DNA from: Paenibacillus sp. HGH0039
Lineage (GTDB): Bacteria > Bacillota > Bacilli > Paenibacillales > NBRC-103111
Length of the DNA stretch: 64,000 nt
Direction: 5' to 3'
Assembly (NCBI RefSeq): GCF_000411255.1
Contig: NZ_KE150412.1
Location: 1,726,196-1,790,195 of the forward strand
Shown here: piece after piece, positions 45,914-53,782 of the stretch
Layout of the letters: each line of letters begins with the position of its first letter
Position numbering within the stretch: position 1 is the first letter of the stretch
Notes under the pieces: generated by a model
Seen by the model: only the letters and a program-made list of their open reading frames with translations
Database searches by the model: none
What the model was told of the DNA's origin: nothing
Made by a program: the position numbers and the translations under genes

Positions 45914-45964
45914 TTTACAATTTTGCCTATTTATGTTATTTTTTAAGATAGGTTGGCCAACCTA
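45914..45964 (+). promoter_or_regulatory. Promoter with perfect 16-bp palindrome before the secreted PPC-like gene
   Basis: TTTACA at 45914 and TATTTT at 45937 are spaced 17 bp. A perfect palindrome, TAGGTTGGCCAACCTA, at 45949-45964 lies over the expected transcription start and 30 bp before the ATG. It is a strong candidate operator for a dimeric regulator. The 305-bp gap before the gene is AT-rich and holds no other feature that I can support. Confidence 0.6.
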
Positions 45965-45993
45965 CCATTTATTATAACCTGGAGGTGTCGTTT

Positions 45994-46407
45994 ATGAAAA
46001 AAATCATTGTCCTCACGCTTCTTTTCCTGCTGACCTTAGGAGCCTCTTCCGCTTTCGCCGAAACCGAGCCTAACGATACTTACACAACCGCCAATGTTTT
46101 GTCCCAAGGGGACAACTTCGGCAAACTGAGCGGATCGCTCGACAGAGACTGGTGGACCGACCAAGTTCCGGCCGGCAGCGTACACAAAGTCACGCTCACG
46201 TCTCCTTCCAGCTATCCTTACCTCATTACGTTATATACACTGTCCCCGCTGGGTGTGCCTGTTTACCAGTCCTCCGCAAGCGGCAACGGATCGGTTACGC
46301 TGAACGGCGGCGCGTCCGGGACTACTTTTTTCGTTAAAGTGTCTCCAGCTTTCCTGAATGTCGATACAAGAAAAAATTATACGCTCAATCTGTCCACCGT
46401 CAACTAA
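45994..46407 (+). CDS. Secreted PPC-like (pre-peptidase C-terminal) domain protein
   Basis: 137 residues from ATG 45994 with GGAGG. A Sec signal peptide is clear: KKIIVLTLLFLLTLGASSAFA with cleavage before ETEPND. The mature chain is a PPC-type beta-sandwich: EPNDTYTTANVL, GSLDRDWWTDQV and NYTLNLSTVN are recurrent motifs in PPC domains, normally found as C-terminal appendages of secreted proteases. Here the domain stands alone. It may bind matrix polymers or a partner enzyme (inference). No protease gene is adjacent. The sequence TRKN suggests a short exposed turn near the end. Confidence 0.8.
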   Translation: MKKIIVLTLLFLLTLGASSAFAETEPNDTYTTANVLSQGDNFGKLSGSLDRDWWTDQVPAGSVHKVTLTSPSSYPYLITLYTLSPLGVPVYQSSASGNGSVTLNGGASGTTFFVKVSPAFLNVDTRKNYTLNLSTVN

Positions 46408-46452
46408 AATCTTCCTGACGAGGGGTTCGGAAGAGCCGCTTTATCTGCAACA

Positions 46453-46485
46453 AAAGACCTTGAAGGATTTCCTTCAAGGTCTCTT
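46453..46485. terminator. Bidirectional terminator between PPC-like gene and sugar ABC operon
   Basis: GACCTTGAAGG and CCTTCAAGGTC form an 11-bp stem with loop ATTT; A/T tracts on both sides suit the convergent genes. Confidence 0.85.
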
Positions 46486-46497
46486 GTTCGTGCCGGC

Positions 46498-47484
46498 CTA
46501 CTGACGCCGGCGGTTCAAGTGAACGAACGTAACGGCAAGCGCCGCAAGAAGCACGCCCCCCTTGATGATATCGAAGGAGTAGTACGGCACGTTCAGCATC
46601 GTCAAGCCGTTGAGCAAAATGCCGATCAGCACCGCTCCGAAGAAAGTGCCGATTACATTGGGCTTGCCCGCGCCCAGGACGGAATACCCCACGAACACGG
46701 CCGCCACCGCTTCCATGAGCAGCGGAGCCCCCGCGTCGATCTGGCCCGAACCGATCCGGGCCGCATACAGGATTCCCCCTATCGCGGCGAAGAGCCCTGA
46801 GAGCACGTAGGCGGCCGTCCGGACCCGGTTTACGCCGATGCCGGACAATCGGGCGGCTTCGCGGTTTCCTCCCGTAATATAGAGCTGACGTCCCCAGCGC
46901 GTGTACGTCAAGAAAATATGGACGGCCGCCACCGCGATAATCATCAGGACGACGGGAACCGGCAGGCCGATGATTTTTCCCTGGCCCAGCCATTTGAAGC
47001 TTTCCGTCACTACACCCTTTGCCGTCGTTCCGTCGGGCATCGGCATGTTGTTGTAGACCGAGAACCCTTTGGTGTACGTCTTGTGCACCCCTGCGATGAT
47101 ATACATAACCGTCAGTGTGGCAAGCAGGTCGGGAATGCGCACCTTCACAATAAGGAAGGCGTTGAGCAAGCCGATTCCGATGCCGATCGCCAAGGGTACC
47201 AGCAGGACCACGATCAGGGGCTGCTCGTACCAGACCATCAGCGAAGCGGCCACGACGGTCGTAATGGAAACGGTAGAGCCGACAGACAAGTCGAATCCGT
47301 CGACAATCTGCGACAAAGTGACACCGATCGCCACAAACGTAACAATAGAAATGGAACGCAATATATCAAAAATATTATCATAACTTAAGAAGTTCGGGTT
47401 CGTAATGGAAAAAAAGACGAAAACCGCGGCGATGACGACAAGCGTCCCGTAGCGGAACGAAACGTCCAGTGCTTTATCTTTCAA
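46498..47484 (-). CDS. Sugar ABC transporter permease (RbsC-like)
   Basis: 328 residues from a TTG at 47484 that has GGGGAGG 9 nt upstream; an in-frame ATG at 47511 lies in the ATPase gene without a site. About ten hydrophobic segments are arranged as in RbsC/XylH: NPNFLSYDNIFDILRSIS, VDGFDLSVGSTVSITTVVAAS, and the EAA-like loop GGNREAARLSGIGVNRVRTAAYVLSG. It should form a homodimeric channel with the ATPase and binding protein encoded upstream. Substrate: a pentose or related sugar, not defined. It overlaps the ATPase stop by about 11 bp. Terminator follows. Confidence 0.92.
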   Translation of the reverse strand: MKDKALDVSFRYGTLVVIAAVFVFFSITNPNFLSYDNIFDILRSISIVTFVAIGVTLSQIVDGFDLSVGSTVSITTVVAASLMVWYEQPLIVVLLVPLAIGIGIGLLNAFLIVKVRIPDLLATLTVMYIIAGVHKTYTKGFSVYNNMPMPDGTTAKGVVTESFKWLGQGKIIGLPVPVVLMIIAVAAVHIFLTYTRWGRQLYITGGNREAARLSGIGVNRVRTAAYVLSGLFAAIGGILYAARIGSGQIDAGAPLLMEAVAAVFVGYSVLGAGKPNVIGTFFGAVLIGILLNGLTMLNVPYYSFDIIKGGVLLAALAVTFVHLNRRRQ

Positions 47485-48994
47485 CGTGTTCGGCCTCCCC
47501 TGCGCTGGCATAAGATAAAATGGCTTCCGCCGTGGCTTCTTCGCGGCTGAGCTCGCCTGTGATCCGGCCGTAGCTCATCACGAGAATCCGGTCGGCGATC
47601 CCCAGAATTTCGGCGATTTCGCAGGACAGGTAGATAACGCCCTTGCCCTCCTGCGCCAGCTGTCCGATCAGCCGGAAAATGTCGCTCTTCGCGCCGACAT
47701 CCACGCCCTTCGTCGGCTCGTCGAACATGTACACCGAAGCGTCCGTCGGCAGCCACTTGCCTACGGCCACCTTCTGCTGGTTGCCGCCGCTCAGGTGCTT
47801 CACCGGCCGCTCCGGCTGCGTCGGCTTCACCCCGAGCTGGCCGATCAGCCGCTCGGCGTGGCCGCGCTCCTCGCGCCGGCGGATGAATCCGCCGGCGCTC
47901 AGGCTCCGGAGAATCGGCAGCGACAAGTTGCGCTGGACCGATTCCTCCACAAGCACGCCCTGCTTGCGCCGCTCCTCCGGCACAAGCACCACGCCTGCGC
48001 GGACGGCATCCTCCGGCTCGGAGAGCCGCAGGCGTTTGCCGCGCAGGGAGACTTCGCCGCCGTCGGCGCGGTCGGCTCCGAAGAGCAGCCGGCTCAGCTC
48101 GGTTTTGCCGGCGCCGACCAGGCCCACGATGCCGAGGATTTCGCCCTCGCGGAGCGTGAAATCGACCCCGCGCACCTTCGTTCCGCGGCGCAGCCCCCGG
48201 ACCTCCAGCACCGTCCCGCCCAGGTCCGCCGGCAGCTTGGGAAACTCCTCGGCGAACGTCTTGCCGAGCATCGTTTCAATGATTTCGCCGTGGCTGGTGC
48301 CCTGGGCGGCCTTCGTCAGCACGCGGCTTCCGTCCCGCATGACCGTGATTCGGTCGCACAGCCGGGTCACTTCCGCAAGCCGGTGCGAAATAAATACGCA
48401 GCCGACGCCGTTTGCCTTCAGCCGTTCCATAATCGCAAATAGCTGCTCCGATTCTTCTAGGCTGAGGGGAGCCGTCGGCTCGTCGAAAATGACGCACTTC
48501 GCCGCATGAGCCACCGCCCGTGCGATGAGCACAAGCTGCTTCTGCGCGATGGTCAGCTGCGACGCCTTCAGCTTCACCGGGATGTCCGAACCCATCGAGG
48601 CGAGGATTCTCGCCGCTTCCCGGTTCAGGGTGCCCCAGCGGAGCCAGGCGCTCCCGTGCGCGACGCTGTCCAGCAGCACGTTCTCCGCCACCGTGAGCTC
48701 CGGAACGAGTGCGGTGTCGACTTCTTGATACACACAGAAGATCCCCTGGCGCATCGCATCCTTGGGCGACGAAATCGTCACGGCCTCCCCGTCGATTTCG
48801 ATCGTTCCCCCATCGGCGGTATAAGCGCCGGACAAAATCTTCATGAGCGTGCTTTTTCCCGCCCCGTTGGCCCCCAGAAGCCCGTGAATTTCTCCGCCTT
48901 TTACTTCAAAATCCACTTCCGATAAGGCTTTTACGCCCGGAAATGTTTTCGTTATGCCGTTCATCCGCAGCACGGATAGTGAAGTCGTCGTCAT
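47474..48994 (-). CDS. Sugar ABC transporter ATP-binding protein, duplicated ATPase domains (RbsA-like)
   Basis: 506 residues from ATG 48994 behind GGAGGAG. The first ATPase domain has Walker A GANGAGKST (about 41-49) and Walker B CVIFDEPTAPLSL. The second has the shortened GLVGAGKTELSRLLFG, the signature LSGGNQQKVAVGKWL and VYMFDEPTKGVDVGAKSD. This two-domain layout is typical of RbsA/XylG/MglA transporters for monosaccharides. It couples ATP hydrolysis to uptake through the permease encoded downstream. A short hairpin lies between it and the binding-protein gene. Confidence 0.94.
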   Translation of the reverse strand: MTTTSLSVLRMNGITKTFPGVKALSEVDFEVKGGEIHGLLGANGAGKSTLMKILSGAYTADGGTIEIDGEAVTISSPKDAMRQGIFCVYQEVDTALVPELTVAENVLLDSVAHGSAWLRWGTLNREAARILASMGSDIPVKLKASQLTIAQKQLVLIARAVAHAAKCVIFDEPTAPLSLEESEQLFAIMERLKANGVGCVFISHRLAEVTRLCDRITVMRDGSRVLTKAAQGTSHGEIIETMLGKTFAEEFPKLPADLGGTVLEVRGLRRGTKVRGVDFTLREGEILGIVGLVGAGKTELSRLLFGADRADGGEVSLRGKRLRLSEPEDAVRAGVVLVPEERRKQGVLVEESVQRNLSLPILRSLSAGGFIRRREERGHAERLIGQLGVKPTQPERPVKHLSGGNQQKVAVGKWLPTDASVYMFDEPTKGVDVGAKSDIFRLIGQLAQEGKGVIYLSCEIAEILGIADRILVMSYGRITGELSREEATAEAILSYASAGEAEHVER

Positions 48995-49021
48995 GATGAA
49001 CCGTACTCCTCCCCGAACTTT

Positions 49022-49056
49022 CAAAATCCCATCGTCAACAACCCGATGGGATTTCG
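49022..49056 (-). terminator. Intercistronic hairpin between binding-protein and ATPase genes
   Basis: AAATCCCATCG and CGATGGGATTT form an 11-bp stem with loop GGTTGTTGA in the minus-strand transcript, followed by TTTTGAAAG. It likely lets more binding protein than ATPase be made by partial termination or 3'-end protection. Confidence 0.6.
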
Positions 49057-49066
49057 CGTATTTTTC

Positions 49067-50179
49067 TTATTTGCCTGACTGTTTCTCGGCTTCCTTAAGC
49101 CAGTCGGTATAGCCCTGCTGGCTGTTGCCCCAGCCTTTCACGTACTGGCTGAGTTCCGCCGTCGTTACTTTCTTGTCTTTCGGCAGCTCGTCGCGGGAGA
49201 CGAATACCGGCTCCAGGATGACTTTCTCCGGAGTCTGATCTCCGTGAAGCTTCTGATACAGGTAACGGACTTGAATGCGTCCGATATCTTTCGGATCGAC
49301 GGCGGCCGAAGCTACCCAGGAGCTGTTCGCATCCTGAATGAGCTGAAGGTCTTCGTCGCTCATGTCGATGCCGTAGACTTTGATTTCCGTGCGGCCCGCC
49401 TGCTGAATGGCGCGCGTTGCGCCTTTGGCGAACTCGTCCCACGCCGCCCAGACGGCCGTAATATCGCCTTTGTTCGGATATTTTTTCAAAATCGCTTCCA
49501 TTTGCGCCTGCGTATCCAAAGCCGGGTTCTGCGCGTTGCCGAACGCCGCGACTTCTTTAATGTCTTTGTTCTTATCCAAGAACGCTTTGTAAGCGATCTG
49601 GCGGCTCTCCATCGGAGGGAAACCCGCTACCCATACTTTGACGATGTTGCCCTTGCCTCCGGCGTCTTTACCAAGCTGCTCCAGCGTCAGTTCGGCCAGC
49701 TTCTGATCGTTCTGCTCCAGTGCCACGATGCCGGGTCCTTTGACGTTGGAATCGAACGCGACGATCGGAATTTTCTTCTCCACGGCTTTATTGATTCCGT
49801 TCTGAAGGGCATCCGGTGTTCCGTGATCGAGCAGAATACCATCGAATTTCTGATTGACGGCCGCATCGAGGTTGGAGGCCATCTTCGTCAGATCGCCGTC
49901 CGCAGGAATCACCGTTACCGTACCGCCAAGCTTGGTAACCTGCTCCTTCACGCCTTCCACGTATTGAGCCGAGAATGTTCCGAGATTCTGACGCATAATC
50001 AGCGCGACTTTCTTGCCCGCCAGGGCATTTGCTTTATCTCCGCCAGCCGGCGAGGCGCCAGGTGTCTGCGCAGCCGATCCCGTAGTTGTCTCCGTGTTTG
50101 CTTTGCCGCATGCCGCCACCAGACCGACGATGAGAATCATCATAGTGAAAACATGGACAACTTTGCGTATCCCTTTCAT
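49067..50179 (-). CDS. Sugar ABC transporter substrate-binding lipoprotein (RbsB-like)
   Basis: 370 residues from ATG 50179. A lipoprotein signal ends in GLVAAC, with cysteine at about residue 24, followed by a Thr/Ala/Gly-rich spacer. The periplasmic-binding-protein type I fold is evident: KVALIMRQNLGTFSAQYVEGVKEQV, VIPADGDLTKMASNLDAAVNQKFDGILLD, KIPIVAFDSNVKGPGIVALEQND, and VYGIDMSDEDLQLIQDANSSWVASAAVDPKDIGRIQV. It binds the sugar outside and delivers it to the permease. The ligand is unassigned. A promoter with an inverted repeat lies upstream. Confidence 0.94.
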   Translation of the reverse strand: MKGIRKVVHVFTMMILIVGLVAACGKANTETTTGSAAQTPGASPAGGDKANALAGKKVALIMRQNLGTFSAQYVEGVKEQVTKLGGTVTVIPADGDLTKMASNLDAAVNQKFDGILLDHGTPDALQNGINKAVEKKIPIVAFDSNVKGPGIVALEQNDQKLAELTLEQLGKDAGGKGNIVKVWVAGFPPMESRQIAYKAFLDKNKDIKEVAAFGNAQNPALDTQAQMEAILKKYPNKGDITAVWAAWDEFAKGATRAIQQAGRTEIKVYGIDMSDEDLQLIQDANSSWVASAAVDPKDIGRIQVRYLYQKLHGDQTPEKVILEPVFVSRDELPKDKKVTTAELSQYVKGWGNSQQGYTDWLKEAEKQSGK

Positions 50180-50224
50180 AGTTCCATCTCCCCCGTTGTT
50201 CATTTTCTGTGTAAAAGATTCTGT

Positions 50225-50285
50225 TTAATCCAAGTATTCCAGTTGGATTAAGGCATATCATACTGTACGTCCTTCTTTTCGTCAA
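50225..50285 (-). promoter_or_regulatory. Promoter and inverted-repeat operator of the sugar ABC operon
   Basis: TTGACG and TATGAT with 17-bp spacing (50257-50285, minus strand). The inverted repeat TTAATCCA-N11-TGGATTAA at 50225-50251 lies directly after the -10, over the transcription start. It is a candidate repressor site for a regulator encoded elsewhere. Confidence 0.75.
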
Positions 50286-50342
50286 CGAAAATTTTAGGCG
50301 CACTTGCGCAGGTTCCGAGGCGCCCTTTTTGCGCGCAAACTA

Positions 50343-50383
50343 AAAAAGCTCTCAGCCCGGATAACATTCCGGACTAAGAGCCT
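50343..50383 (-). terminator. Intrinsic terminator after the RNase H gene
   Basis: Minus-strand GGCTCTTAGTCCGGA pairs with TCCGGGCTGAGAGC and runs into TTTTTT directly after the stop codon. Confidence 0.88.
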
Positions 50384-50386
50384 GGC

Positions 50387-51028
50387 TTATTTACGGCCGA
50401 AATCGGCCTTGATTTCGCCCCACTTTTTAGTATCCCATTTGACGATTTTATTGGTATATGTGTTGGTGCGGACCCACTGGAGCGCGCGGTCTACCAAGGT
50501 CCATATTTCTTCGGTCGAAGCGTCCCTGACCAGATTGGAAGCGACCTCTTTTTTGCGGAGCCAGCTGAGGGCCGTCATCGAATCCGTATAAATGGTCTTG
50601 CTGCTTCCCAGCTTCTGCAGATAGGCCAGAGCATGAACGATGGCGAGAAACTCCCCCATATTGTTCGTCCCTTTGGAAATCGGTCCCCTGTAGAAAATCA
50701 CTTCGCCCGTCTTCGTATCCACGCCTTTGTATTCCACGATTCCGGGATTGCCGGAACAGCCCACATCGACGGAAATGCTGTCGTAATCCACCTCCGGAGG
50801 CGCCTCGGATTTCCCCGAAGCTCCCGCTCCCGCGGACTTTTTCTTCGCTCCGAAATCGAGCGACTTCTGCCAGCCGCGTTCGAAAGCGGCCCGCGCCTCG
50901 GCTTCCGTCGGATACGACTTGTATTTGGCCTGCGGGAACGCATCGGTCTGCTCCTTGCACTGGGCCCAAGTCGAATAAATTCCCGGGGTTCTGCCCACCC
51001 ATACCACATAAAACTTTTTCTCGGCCAT
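50387..51028 (-). CDS. rnhA: Ribonuclease HI with N-terminal caulimovirus-viroplasmin domain
   Basis: 213 residues from ATG 51028 behind AGGAAGGG. Residues 1-50 (KFYVVWVGRTPGIYSTWAQCKEQTDAFPQAKYKSYPTEAEAR) are the RNA-DNA hybrid-binding domain of eukaryote-like RNase H1. A Lys/Ala/Gly linker follows. The catalytic domain has SVDVGCSGNPGIVEYKG, NNMGEFLAIVHALAYL and TIYTDSMTALSWL, which supply the Asp-Glu-Asp residues. It cleaves RNA in RNA-DNA hybrids. Standalone unit with its own terminator. Confidence 0.93.
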   Translation of the reverse strand: MAEKKFYVVWVGRTPGIYSTWAQCKEQTDAFPQAKYKSYPTEAEARAAFERGWQKSLDFGAKKKSAGAGASGKSEAPPEVDYDSISVDVGCSGNPGIVEYKGVDTKTGEVIFYRGPISKGTNNMGEFLAIVHALAYLQKLGSSKTIYTDSMTALSWLRKKEVASNLVRDASTEEIWTLVDRALQWVRTNTYTNKIVKWDTKKWGEIKADFGRK

Positions 51029-51262
51029 ACTTCCCTTCCTTTCCATGCAAAGGGGTCGTTCCGGACAACGTGCGTATCTGTCCGATCCCCGGCCTATAGT
51101 TTATCACAAAATGACAGAGCTCCGCCCGTTCATAAAGCCTCCTTGCCGCTCTTCGTAAAGACCCTCTTTTCTTTTCCTTTTTTGACGCTTTCGACTTTTT
51201 CTACCTATTTATACACCTCTATCCAGACTCTTTTCGACAAGTTAAAATATTTTTTTCTGGCA

Positions 51263-51292
51263 TGAGTATTTTTAACAAAACGGTTCATACTA
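51263..51292 (+). promoter_or_regulatory. Sigma-G promoter of the second SASP gene
   Basis: TGAGTA and a perfect CATACTA are separated by 17 bp, 25 bp upstream of the ATG at 51318. This fits the forespore sigma-G consensus (TGAATA/CATACTA) well. Confidence 0.85.
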
Positions 51293-51317
51293 CCCATTAC
51301 CGAAGGAGGTGATATCA

Positions 51318-51545
51318 ATGGGTGCAGGACAATCCCGCAGCAGCAACACACTGGTTGTTCCACAAGCTAACCAAGCTTTGGACCAACTGAAATACGAAGT
51401 CGCTCAAGAGCTTGGTATTCAAATCCCTCAAGACGGCTACTACGGTTACATGGCTACTCGCGACACAGGCGCGATCGGTGGACACATCACTCGCAGACTG
51501 GTTCAAATCGCCGAGCAACAGCTGGCAGGCAAATTGGGACGTTAA
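51318..51545 (+). CDS. Alpha/beta-type small acid-soluble spore protein
   Basis: 75 residues from ATG 51318 with AAGGAGG 8 nt upstream. Sequence is nearly identical to the 22402-22638 paralogue (VPQANQALDQLKYEVAQELG, DGYYGYMATRDTGAIGGHIT) apart from a short KLGR tail. It coats spore DNA and is cleaved at germination by GPR. Codon use is biased and uniform, typical of highly expressed SASP genes. Transcribed alone from a sigma-G promoter to a terminator. Confidence 0.97.
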   Translation: MGAGQSRSSNTLVVPQANQALDQLKYEVAQELGIQIPQDGYYGYMATRDTGAIGGHITRRLVQIAEQQLAGKLGR

Positions 51546-51576
51546 TCGTCTGATTCAAACATACTTAAGCACGACC

Positions 51577-51606
51577 AAAAAAGGTGGCCGAAATAGCCAC
51601 CTTTTT
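51577..51606 (+). terminator. Intrinsic terminator after the SASP gene
   Basis: AAAAGGTGGC and GCCACCTTTT form a 10-bp stem with loop CGAAATA and a final T-run. Confidence 0.9.
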
Positions 51607-51623
51607 GCTTGTTTTAAACGTAT

Positions 51624-51989
51624 TTATCCGCGGATGAGGCTGGACATGTTATAGTTCGATTCGAACATGACGCTGGCATACAGCGTTTCTTTCTTTACCG
51701 TGAAATCAAACGTAATTTCCCCGTGCGTCCAATTCACTTTGTACTTCAGGGAATCCAGCGCCAGCTTCCGGAAAGCCTGCCACTGGGATTCCGCCAGACC
51801 CGTCCCGCTCTTCTGCACAACCCCGTCCCTTCCTTCGAGAGGATTATGCCGGACACCGAACTTTCCGACCGCATTGTTGCGGATCTGCAAAAAGACCGTT
51901 CCCGAGTTTAACTCGCTCAATTCCTGCCGAAGCTCGGTAAATACAATTTCAACCTGACGCACCAATGAAATCGGTTCAATAATCATCAT
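51624..51989 (-). CDS. Conserved protein of unknown function
   Basis: 121 residues from ATG 51989 with AGGGGG upstream; the frame extends to 52049 without a ribosome site. It starts MMIIEPISLVRQVEIVFTELRQELSEL, contains GTVFLQIRNNAVGKFGVRH, and ends in a strand-rich region (KVNWTHGEITFDFTVKKETLYASVMFESNYNM). No catalytic motif, signal peptide or membrane segment is visible. I do not recognise the family. A consensus sigma-A promoter lies just upstream. Confidence 0.65.
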   Translation of the reverse strand: MMIIEPISLVRQVEIVFTELRQELSELNSGTVFLQIRNNAVGKFGVRHNPLEGRDGVVQKSGTGLAESQWQAFRKLALDSLKYKVNWTHGEITFDFTVKKETLYASVMFESNYNMSSLIRG

Positions 51990-52049
51990 TTTCCCCCTAA
52001 TGTCCCTCTTAAAATGGTATGAATTTGTATGTTCTAGGTATGTAGCCAC

Positions 52050-52078
52050 AGTATAATGTGTCTTTAGAGCTAATACAA
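52050..52078 (-). promoter_or_regulatory. Sigma-A promoter of the 51624-51989 gene
   Basis: TTGTAT and TATACT with exactly 17-bp spacing on the minus strand, about 60 bp before the ATG at 51989. The rest of the 348-bp gap to 52337 is very AT-rich and has no gene that I can support. Confidence 0.75.
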
Positions 52079-52253
52079 CAAAATTTTACATTACTTTTAT
52101 TTTTTTCAACCCTTTTCCCGCCAAAATCCGCCTAATAGTCACATTTCCTATGATTTTTTCCTATGAAAATTGAGGAAATTTTTATCTTAGGTCCTATATT
52201 TCCATTTCTTTTCTAGGTCTTTTCACTCACCTTTTTTACGCGAAATAAAACTA

Positions 52254-52282
52254 TAGACCCTTATAAAACACGGTGATATAAT
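52254..52282 (+). promoter_or_regulatory. Sigma-A-like promoter of the chemoreceptor-like gene
   Basis: TAGACC and TATAAT with 17-bp spacing, ending 55 bp before the ATG at 52338. No clear sigma-D motif was found. Confidence 0.6.
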
Positions 52283-52337
52283 GGCGGCAGGAAATATGTT
52301 ACATTTTGAATTTACTCTGTCTATAGGAGCGTTAAGT

Positions 52338-53597
52338 ATGAAGAACTGGTCGTCTCTCTCCTTCAAAAGCAAGCTGCTGGCCGGCTGTTACGGCTTGATC
52401 GCCGTTTATTCCGCGGCGCTGCTTCTCCTTCTCCTGCTTCCGGGTTCCAACCGCTTGATCGGCTTTATTTTTCTCGCGGTTATGCTGGCTGCAAGTTTCC
52501 CTTTCGTTCGCTGGTTCGAGAGAGCGCTTACAGAACCTGTCGAAGACCTTACTCGCGCGGCTCTCAACATCTCCAAAGGCGACTTCTCCCGCAAGGTGGA
52601 TGCGGCAACGGACGATGCCTTGGGCGATCTCGGACGTTCCTTCAACAGCATGATCGACAAGCTGCGCGGCATTTTGGGCGAAACCGGAGCCATCACGAGA
52701 CAAGTCGCCGATACGAGCCAAAGCATCTATTCCCAGAACTTGCAGCTCAAGGACGTTCTTCAGCAGGTGACGGTTTCCGCCCAGGAGCTTGCCTCGGGAG
52801 CCGGACAGATTTCGGAAGAAGTCTCCACCATTTCCGTCTCTACGAAAGATATCGAGCAGAAGGTTTCGAACTTTGCGGGGTCGACCAAAACGATGAATGC
52901 CCGTTCGGAGCAGATGCTGTCGCTCGTCGACAAAGGCCGTGAGGCTGTCGAAATACAGGGGCAGGGCATGAAAAGAAATGTCGAAGCCACCGCGCGCGTT
53001 TCCGACACGATTCGCACACTTGCGGAACAAACGGCAGGAATCTCCAAAATCACCAAGGCGATCTCGGAAATTGCCGAACAAACCAACCTATTGTCGCTGA
53101 ACGCGTCAATAGAAGCGGCAAGAGCGGGGGAACAGGGACGGGGATTTGCCGTAGTTGCGCAGGAGGTGAGGAAGCTGGCCGAAGAAGCGACGACCCAGAC
53201 GCGGGAAGTGTTCGGGCTGGTGACGGCCATCGAATCCGGCATTCGCCAGGCGCTGTCTCATATTGAAGTAAATGAGGAAGCCGTCGGCAGACAGACGGAG
53301 CTGATCCGGGATACCGAAGCCGTGTTCTCCGATATTTTTAACGCCGTCCGTTTTATTTCCGACCGGATCGGAGAATTTGCCGGAGAGAGCGACCATATGC
53401 TGGCAAGCGCACGTCAAATTTCCGCAACGATGGAGAACATCTCCGCCATTACCGAGCAGTCCGCTGCGGGAACGGAGGAAGTGTCCGCTTCGATGAACGA
53501 GCAGATCAGCGGCGTTCTCGAAATGGTGAGCCGGTGCGAACAAATGACACGTTCCGTCAAACAGTTGGAGCAGACGATACAAATATTTAAATTTTGA
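52338..53597 (+). CDS. Methyl-accepting chemotaxis-like protein without extracellular sensor
   Basis: 419 residues from ATG 52338 behind AGGAG. Two adjacent membrane helices (about 13-34 and 38-55) have only a few residues between them, so no ligand domain is outside. A HAMP domain follows (about 57-110, EPVEDLTRAALNISKGDFS). The signalling domain has the hairpin tip EIAEQTNLLSLNASIEAARAGEQGRGFAVVAQEVRKLAEE, the binding site for CheA/CheW. It may sense membrane or cytosolic state. No chemotaxis gene is adjacent. It ends with a strong terminator. Confidence 0.93.
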   Translation: MKNWSSLSFKSKLLAGCYGLIAVYSAALLLLLLLPGSNRLIGFIFLAVMLAASFPFVRWFERALTEPVEDLTRAALNISKGDFSRKVDAATDDALGDLGRSFNSMIDKLRGILGETGAITRQVADTSQSIYSQNLQLKDVLQQVTVSAQELASGAGQISEEVSTISVSTKDIEQKVSNFAGSTKTMNARSEQMLSLVDKGREAVEIQGQGMKRNVEATARVSDTIRTLAEQTAGISKITKAISEIAEQTNLLSLNASIEAARAGEQGRGFAVVAQEVRKLAEEATTQTREVFGLVTAIESGIRQALSHIEVNEEAVGRQTELIRDTEAVFSDIFNAVRFISDRIGEFAGESDHMLASARQISATMENISAITEQSAAGTEEVSASMNEQISGVLEMVSRCEQMTRSVKQLEQTIQIFKF

Positions 53598-53715
53598 GTT
53601 AAAATAGAGATTTGGCCGAGCACAAAACCGGGCCTGGGATACAGCGGCGGTGTAATGACAGCAGCAAAAGTCATCTTGAGAAAGTTTCATTCCGGTCCGC
53701 CGGTGTGTTCATGTA

Positions 53716-53760
53716 AAAAGAACCTTCGCCTCCACAAATTGTGGATTTGAAGGTTCTTTT
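53716..53760. terminator. Bidirectional terminator between chemoreceptor-like gene and pepF
   Basis: AAAAGAACCTTC and GAAGGTTCTTTT flank an inner CACAAATTGTG palindrome; A and T tracts on both sides serve both convergent genes. Confidence 0.9.
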
Positions 53761-53782
53761 GGCTGTAATGAACGGTTTTACT

